Below the pieces are notes generated by a model. It had not been told where the DNA came from. It was given only the letters and a program-made list of their open reading frames with translations, and made no database searches. A DNA stretch of 64,000 nt from Istiophorus platypterus (Eukaryota > Chordata > Actinopteri > Istiophoriformes > Istiophoridae), in NCBI GenBank assembly GCA_016859345.1, contig CM029128.1, positions 17,962,104 to 18,026,103 on the forward strand. Direction: 5' to 3'. Of the stretch, positions 56,957 through 64,000 are shown in pieces (the stretch's first letter is position 1; each line of letters begins with the position of its first letter). The position numbers and the translations under genes are program-made.

Positions 56957-58216
56957 GTCTCGGTCTGTCTCAGTCTGTCTGTCTCAGTCAGTCAGTCTCG
57001 GTCAGTCTGTCTCAGTCAGTCAGTCTCAGTCCGTCAGTCTCAGTCTGTTTCAGTCAGTCTGTCTCAGTCTGTCTCAGTCTGTCTGTCTCAGTCAGTCAGT
57101 CTCGGTCAGTCTGTCTGTCAGTCTGTCTCAGTCAATGTCATTCTGTCTGTCTCAGTCAGTCAGTGTCAGTCAGTCTGTCTCAGTAAGTCTCAGTCTGTCT
57201 GTCTCGGTCAGTCTGTCTCAGTCAGTCAGTCTCACTCCGTCAGTCTCAGTCTGTTTCAGTCAGTCTGTCTCAGTCTGTCTCGGTCAGTCTGTCTCAGTAT
57301 GTCTGTCTCAGTCAGTCAGTCTCGGTCAGTCTGTCTGTCAGTCTGTCTCAGTCAGTGTCATTCTGTCTGTCTCAGTCAGTCTGTCTCAGTCAGTCTGTCT
57401 CAGTCAGTCAGTCTCAGTCAGTCAGTCTCGGTCTGTCTCAGTCAGTCTGAGTCAGTCAGTCTCGGACAGTCTCGGTCTGTCTCAGTTAGTCTGTCTCAGT
57501 CAGTCAGTGGGTCTCAGTCTGTCAGTCTCTCTTGGTCAGTCTCAGTCTGTCTCAGTCAGTCTGTGTCAGTCAGTGTCAGTCAGAATGTCTCAGTCTGTCT
57601 GTCTGTCTCAGTCAGTGTCATTCTGTCTGTATCGGTCAGTCAGTCTCAGTCTGTCTGTCTCAGTCAGTCTGTCTCAGTCTGTCACAGTCTGTCTCAGTCT
57701 GTCTATCTCAGTCAGTCATTCTCAGTCAGTCAGTCTCAGTCAGTCTGTGTCTGTCTGTCCTAGTCTGTCTCAGTCAGTGTCAGTCAGTCTGTCTCAGTCA
57801 GTCTCAGTCAGTCAGTCTCAGTCAGTCATTCTCGGTCAGTCAGTCTGTCTCAGTCAGTCTGTCTCAGTCTGTCTCAGTCTGTCTGTCTCAGTCAGTCAGT
57901 CTCGGTCAGTCTGTCTCGGTCAGTCAGTCTCAGTCAGTCTGTCTCGGTCAGTCTTCTTCAGTCTTTCTCAGTCTGTCAGTCTCAGTCAGACTGTCTCAGT
58001 CTGTCTCAGTCAGTCTGTGTCAGTCGGTCAGCCTCAGTCAGTCTCAGTAAGTCTCAGTCAGTCTGTCTCTGTCAGTCTTCTTCAGTCTTTCTCAGTCTGT
58101 CTGTCTCGGTCAGTCTCAGTCAGTCTCAGTCAGACTGTCTCAGTCTGTCTCAGTCAGTCTGTGTCAGTCAGTCAGCCTCAGTCAGTCTCAGTCAGTCTGT
58201 CTCAGTCAGTTTGTCT
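56957..58216. repeat. 1.26-kb (CAGT/CTGT) tetranucleotide-based satellite with higher-order units
   Basis: The block is built almost wholly from cagt, ctgt, ctca and cggt tetramers, for example gtctcagtcagtcagtctcg. Longer units recur: the block at 57081-57150 repeats at 57301-57370 (offset 220), and the block at 57951-58020 repeats at 58075-58164 (offset 124-144). It begins about 77 bp upstream of the ppp2r2a TATA box. The long plus-strand Ser/Val/Gln-rich open frame is a by-product of stop-free repeats. Confidence 0.97.
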
Positions 58217-58475
58217 CACCCAGGCACCGATACCACTGCTTCATTCAAAACTTTCGACGTTTCTTGTGTTAAAAAGCACAAAGTTCAGTGTGGTTCCTCT
58301 GACAGTCACTGGTCACAGTGATAGGACAAGTGCGTGTGAAGCATCTATTTCAATTTGACTGCATCTTAACAACCAACCTCTATGTGAGGATCTAATCAGA
58401 ATCCACCAATATGTGCACGGCGCTGTAATTACAGCACATTATCTATACCTTTATTCCAGTTTTCTTTGCGCCACC

Positions 58476-58943
58476 ATGAATTCTGTGTTCAGTCACCATT
58501 TGGTAGCATTATTAAAAAATAAGCCCATTCCCATTCTGAATGCTTATTTACAAGTAGAACAATTAATATCCACAATTTCAACCTGTTTCCTATTGCTTCA
58601 TTGTCAAAATGTCCGAGCAATAAATTTCTCTTTTTTTGGTGGACTTCTTAGCACCACAAACACAGAGGCCTTCAGATGTGTAAGTGATGGTTTCACCACC
58701 AACATTCAGATCCTAGATCTTTTTCAGAGGAGGTATACCCATGGAAGAAAAGAGGAACTGACCATTCCTAAGAAATGCAGGAATATGAGGAAGATCATCA
58801 AATGGCAGGCTCACAAGAAAAGAATATGGGAGGAATATTTCTTTGCCAGAGGCTTGTTCAGTTGGGTTAAAACTGTTAAAGCTGCCAGTTGCAACATCTC
58901 TTTAGGCTCAGTGAAGCTGCTTCCAGACCCAATTTACCTTTGA
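58476..58943 (+). CDS. unrecognised 155-codon ORF with optimal Kozak context
   Basis: This uninterrupted frame runs from gcgccaccATGA to TGA. The context GCCACCATG is a near-perfect vertebrate start. The product begins MNSVFSHHLVALLKNKP, has a hydrophobic patch near residues 30-60, and a basic middle (RRYTHGRKEELTIPKKCRNM). I do not recognise a family. A ttattccag acceptor-like string sits about 20 nt upstream, and no splice donor was evident inside. It could be chance in AT-rich DNA or a relic of a mobile element. Confidence 0.2.
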   Translation: MNSVFSHHLVALLKNKPIPILNAYLQVEQLISTISTCFLLLHCQNVRAINFSFFGGLLSTTNTEAFRCVSDGFTTNIQILDLFQRRYTHGRKEELTIPKKCRNMRKIIKWQAHKKRIWEEYFFARGLFSWVKTVKAASCNISLGSVKLLPDPIYL

Positions 58944-61009
58944 ATGATTTCAAACCCTTTAACTGAAATTTCCAAAAATAAGGTCACTCGAACGTCCAAC
59001 AGCAGTGCACTCCTCTCCTGGCCCAGCACCTGTCCCTGATCATAGAGACAGACAACACACACAAAAATAACAGCAGAAAAGAAATACAACGAAATCAGAG
59101 GAGGGTAATGCACACCCGTGTTGAACGCTTCAGATTTGCAGAGACCAGGTGGCAGCCAGAGCTCCAAGAAGACCGAACTTTAAGGTTAGTCTGCAGATTT
59201 CACCGCCAGTTGTTTTCACTTGAATCATGTCTGTAGTAGTTTCTAATGACAACTTTTCACAGTGAGATCTGTAAATTATTCCCAATAACCGGGACATTGT
59301 CTCCAGACATTGCTGGTGATTTTGTAAATTTGAATATTTTTTTTCAGGATCACAACTTAAATTCCATTTAGAAGAATTAGTCAATTTGAATTAAATGGTC
59401 CACAAAATGATTAAGACTTGAAATCACTTGTCCTTTTACCACTGGAGTGCCTCCCTTTTTGACCCTAATTCCTTTGGGGAAACAGACATGCTCCCATTTC
59501 AGTTCAGATCAGTTCAGTTCAGTTCAACGGAATAAGGAGTCTATAGCCCTGCTTGTTGTTCTGTGAGGTTCTGCTTCGACACAATGGTGCTTTGAGCTAA
59601 ATGGAAATATCATCGTGCCACCATGCTCGCAAAATGCTGATATTTAGCAGGTGTAATGTTTACATATTCATTACTTAGATTATTAGCATTAGCTATAAAC
59701 ATAGCTACAGCAAAGCAGAGGCTGATGGGAAGATCATTTTGGGTGAGCTGACCTTTAAAATCCAACTCCAGTCCAAGTCTCAAGTCTCAAGGGTTCAGCT
59801 CTGTCTTTAGAGGAGAACTTGACTTCCTGTGAGGCTGAAGGCAGCTTGTGTTGCACAGACACAAGACTTTCTTGTCGGGATGTTTCCATCAATGACTGGA
59901 GACCTACAATGTGTGAATGAGTTACATCTCCTAAAATTAGAAACTGGGAGACAATACAACAGTGAGTGTAATTCAATATACAGGGTCTGTTTAAGGCAAC
60001 ATGGGATTTCCATAAAGCTGTCGTTAACATTTTGTTCCCAAGGGGAGCTAAACTATTTTCCTGCTGTTCTAGTACAACTTGTTGTTACCATGACAACAAT
60101 AAGATTTGTCAACAAAAACATAGTGTAAGAAATCTCTCTACTTCCTTTATCACTGCTCACTTTCATAGCAAAGACTTAGTTCAAGGGTAAATAAATGTCA
60201 TAGAGGTTAGGGGGCAAAAGGAGATGAACAAATTCTGTGACTGGCGACTGATTTCCCATTTTTCACATCAGTCAAATTAAATTTCCTGTTAAGCCAGCCA
60301 TCTTTTAGGGCTACTGACTTTCTAACATTGCCTTTCTTTCTCAGTCTCATGTATCATATTTGTCTATATACGCCAGTCTAAAAGGGATGAACAAAAACTA
60401 CCCTGCTTTTTGGTCTTGTGTCCACTAGAGGGCCACCAAGATTTGGAGGCTTGAGGAGAGAATTTGAGGTCAAGACTCAAGCGAAGACTCAAGAACTTAC
60501 CATTAGGGGTCAACATTTACTCTTTCTATCCATATTGTAAAAATTAGCAAATAACAAAAAATAAAGTATATGGTTGGAATATGTGTCATTTTTCTCAGTC
60601 ACCACTGATGGGATTTGCAATTTTTTATTTTACATTGATGGCTCAAATACTATAGGATTTACAGGACAATCAACTTAAATAGAAAAACAATTTAACATGT
60701 AAACCATGTATTTCCTTTTAATTTCATCCTGCTGGTAAAAATATCAATTATATGACTTTTAAATAAAAAATGTTAAGCTCCAGGAGAGAACAGAGGCTCT
60801 CGTTTCAAGGATGCAGGATGCATTTTTCATATCTGATTGTTTGTGCCTGTGTTTGCATCAGATTCCTCTTCCACAGCCAAATATATGTATGAAATATCCC
60901 CAGAATTAATATTTTTGGATAAAAAGTGGAGGAATTTCTCAACTGGTACTGTTTGATTTGTGGGGTGTTCCTTTTTCCTTTTTAAAAATTCTGTGTAATA
61001 TGTCCTGGT

Positions 61010-61130
<121 letters not shown>

Positions 61131-62559
61131 TAAAGAAATTACTGTCTTTTTTGACAACGTCAAGTAGGATTTTTTCTAAAAGTAAATATTTTACTTTTAC
61201 CATCCCAGATTAATGTACCTCTTTGTATTCTATTATATATATGATTTACATCATATCATATATATTAGATTCTGCGTCCTGAATTTCCTTTAACCCAACA
61301 GGGTGACACTGTTCAGGTTGACACCAGAACAGAATCTAAATTTATTTATGTCCGTTAAAATCATCCAGAACATCACAGACTGTTGTAATTTTCTATTTCA
61401 ACTATTTAATGAATCCTCAGTAGTAATAACTCGGTATGGATCATTTAAAACAATCACTACTTTTTAACAACTGCTATCAGGATTGGGGCAGAATTAAAAT
61501 CAACACTAACATGATATTTTATAACTGAATATAGTTATAAATATCCGTAGTTGTAGAGTAACAGTGTAAGAGTATGTCTAACAAGACAGAAAACAATGCC
61601 AAATAAATATTCAACAATCTAAAATCCCAGGTTTGATGTCTATCTACTATGTCTGTGCAGCTGTTTTTTTCCTGATATCTTAGTATTGTGTTTAAGGTAT
61701 TGTGCACAATAAACAAAGTGAGCACACAGACATGTATATGGGCAGTTCCTTCCATGTTCAAGAGCTCTTTCCGTGCTGTGAGTCAGTAGCAGTTAGCAGC
61801 ACTAGGACCATGCCAGTTTTTTTATACAATATGGCAGCTTGTGACCATGAAGAGCTGACATATGTACAAGTCCACAAAACTACCATGGAAGCAACAGAAC
61901 TTTAAAGGACGGTAAAATAATAACTGAAAGAGACAACAAAAGAATCCTTTTGGAAGTCAGTTAAAGTTGCTACACATTGCTCCATGTTCTTATTATCCAG
62001 CTTTAGATGATAATTTTGTACTACTTAAACATTTTGCTCCTGCCCTAAGATCCATGATTGCTCTAAAATTACATTTCAGTCACAATGTTATGATTTTGTA
62101 AGAGCTGATGGCTGGTGTTACATATTCAATGCATAATTGTGAGCCAAATAAATGCATATTCTCTGCACAGAAACATGAAACCAGGTTGCTATCTGGGCTA
62201 CATGCCTCCTGTGAATAATATAAACAAAAGCACATACCTGACAATCACAACCACATAACCTTTTTATTTGCCTCCTCAAGGCGCATTATTGTTAAAAGGT
62301 GTTTAATCTATCAGCAATGGACACAGATTACAATTTTAGTTTACATAGGCATAAACTGTAGGTTTGCCCTTTTATCATCCAGGGGAACAGACGGGGGCAG
62401 TGTTGTTCAACATGCGCTCTCTCTTAGCTCGCACTCGGATTTGGCTGAGATTACATTTGCAAGTAAAAAAACCACCTTTGCATTCTTTGTCTTTTCTTTT
62501 CCTTTTTTTTGTATTGACACTGAAGTAAAGGGGGGTTGTTCAAACTTTTGAGGGAGCGT

Positions 62560-63380
62560 TTTTTGGTGTTCCATCGGCGTGTCCACATACAACACCGCGG
62601 ACGGTTTTGGATTACATCCCACAGAAAAACGACACAAACCGCGGCATGATAGACGGATGAATGGATGCGTTTGTGCGTGCGTGTGCGCACCCGTGCGTCC
62701 GCCGGCCCTCTGCGGGCGGTGCAGCGGGCCGACCAGGGGAGGGTCATAACAGGGAGTGTCCCGGGACCGAAGGCATAAACAGCCGCCCCGCACTCCCCTG
62801 CCTCGCCGTCTCGACGCCTCTCTGCTCCCGACGCAGCCAGAAGCGCTCACCGCGGCTCCGCCAGGTCCACAGCAGCCCGTCCAGTCACAACCTACGCGTC
62901 CAGGTACGTCCAAAAACCCACCAGCAGCCTGTAGCACAGATTGTTGGACGGTAATCTGATGCCATAATTAGAACCACAGCCTAATGAACCGTTACCTCCA
63001 TTGCGCATTCGTACAGGCTGCTGTGCTGGGACAAGACGGTGCAGGCTGTACTAGTCATACTCTCTGCATGTGAAGGGTTTTACTCGAACACAAGTTCAGG
63101 CTCATTCAAAGAGGCGTAAAACCACCTTTTATAGCCTAAAGCGCGACGCGGCCGCCGCTGCGCATGGACATGCGGTGGAAACGCCAGTCACCGGTTCCGC
63201 CTTAACCGGCCACAGCAAAGGTCAAATTCCTCCTTAACGCTTTACGATGAGCTCAGGCTGCCACGGTGCGACACAAACGACGCAAGATTTACCATTTTTT
63301 GCTGAATTAAAGTGAAGTAAATTGAGCATCTCGGCGAGCGACGCTGATACCGAAGAGGTTCAGACTGAGGAGGATGCAGG
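62560..63380 (+). promoter_or_regulatory. CpG-rich block, possible first exon/promoter of the next gene
   Basis: CpG density is high (cgtgcgtgcgtgtgcgcacc, cgcgacgcggccgccg), in contrast to the AT-rich flanks. On the plus strand a good donor, gtccag|gtacgt, lies near 62903, so an untranslated or short first exon could end there. In human, EBF2 lies beyond PPP2R2A in divergent orientation, which fits a plus-strand promoter here. No EBF-type coding exon was seen before position 64000, so the identity stays open. Confidence 0.35.
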
Positions 63381-64000
63381 AGGGGATCCCCTCAGCAGCT
63401 GCAATCTATTTACAGGCATCCTTGGCTGCCATAGAAACGCTCAAACCAAATAGTGGGACTCAGAGGAAGTTTATGACAACATCCCCTTGTATGGGTCTTT
63501 GTATCACAACCGTGAGGTTTATGTGTCATACATTGTGATATATAAGTCTGTGAATGCGTGCAAGTATGTGATATACGCACATATTTGTCAAAGATATAGA
63601 GGAGTCCACAGATTGTCCTGCACCCCGATTTCAGGTTGAGATATCAGCCTCAAACAGCTGTGTCCATGCTCTCTCTGCGCACCGAGGATGGGAACAGCTG
63701 AGCTGGTCTGGATGGACCAAGTGGACATACTCTCCGTCTTAATCATGGAGAGAGGAAGAGAGGAAATATTGTTTTTCTTCTACTGGAAAGTCTCTGTTTA
63801 AGATATTTCTGGTGCCATTTTAGCATTCTGATTCACTTACGTGTCTCTGTCCCCTGGGATGCCTTGTCAGGGCTCAGAAACAGTGAAAAAAAAAACACTG
63901 ACACAGCATCTGCGATGGCACCAAGAAGTTTCTAAAGGGGCCATGCTGAAGCCTGAAGTTTGGCTTTGGAGTCCCTGTGAGCAAGATCTAAATTTGGGAG
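63381..64000. other. right edge, no gene recognised
   Basis: Mixed-composition DNA; I see no exon with clear family similarity in it. Confidence 0.5.

Noticed and set aside
56957..58216. CRISPR-like or telomeric array
   Set aside because: The units are short tetramers without unique spacers and do not match TTAGGG. It is a simple-sequence satellite in a vertebrate genome.
56898..58358. 486-codon Ser/Val/Gln/Leu-rich plus-strand ORF
   Set aside because: It is produced by a tetranucleotide satellite that lacks stop codons in this frame. There is no domain, no codon bias and no splice context, and other frames of the same repeat are open too.

Overview
The window is nuclear DNA of a ray-finned fish, most likely a percomorph teleost. 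Three vertebrate genes with GT-AG introns are present. The noncoding DNA is AT-rich with CpG-rich promoters, long CA/TA microsatellites, and DNA-transposon debris of teleost type (Tc1-like, hAT-like, palindromic MITEs). No bacterial, organellar, CRISPR or tRNA features were seen.

All three genes are on the minus strand, so they read right to left. (1) dpysl2 (CRMP2), about 0.3-20.5 kb: both alternative first exons (long CRMP2A-type at 20.0-20.2 kb, short CRMP2B-type at 17.3 kb) and exons 2-8 are present. The 3' half, exon 9 onward, lies beyond position 1. (2) bnip3l (NIX), 29.4-41.0 kb: six coding exons, complete, 223 aa, with the LIR motif and the C-terminal mitochondrial membrane anchor. 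(3) ppp2r2a (PP2A B55-alpha), 43.2-56.6 kb: ten coding exons, complete, 445 aa. Exon phases close at every junction and the proteins read through without a frameshift. The order and shared orientation match the human 8p21 block PPP2R2A-BNIP3L-DPYSL2, which fixes the identities. Which teleost duplicate (a or b) this is cannot be decided here.

Layout: 1-20.6 kb dpysl2 with large introns holding repeats and several perfect hairpins; 20.6-27.5 kb intergenic; 27.5-29.4 kb probable bnip3l 3' UTR; 29.4-41.0 kb bnip3l, with a decayed hAT element in intron 1; 41-43 kb short intergenic region with the bnip3l CpG promoter; 43.2-56.9 kb ppp2r2a, with nested Tc1-like elements in intron 2; 56.96-58.2 kb a 1.26 kb tetranucleotide-based satellite immediately upstream of the ppp2r2a TATA box; 58-64 kb right flank with an unrecognised 155-codon ORF, a (TA)n tract and a CpG-rich block that may be the promoter of the next gene.

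The three genes act in separate processes: microtubule and axon growth control, receptor-mediated mitophagy, and phosphatase targeting. They are linked by old synteny rather than by an operon-like function. No wholly new system was found. The best leads are a (UG)n tract in place of the usual polypyrimidine tract at dpysl2 exon 4, the promoter-proximal satellite of ppp2r2a, hypoxia-type motifs at bnip3l, frame-preserving tandem acceptors in bnip3l, perfect intronic hairpins, and the orphan ORF.
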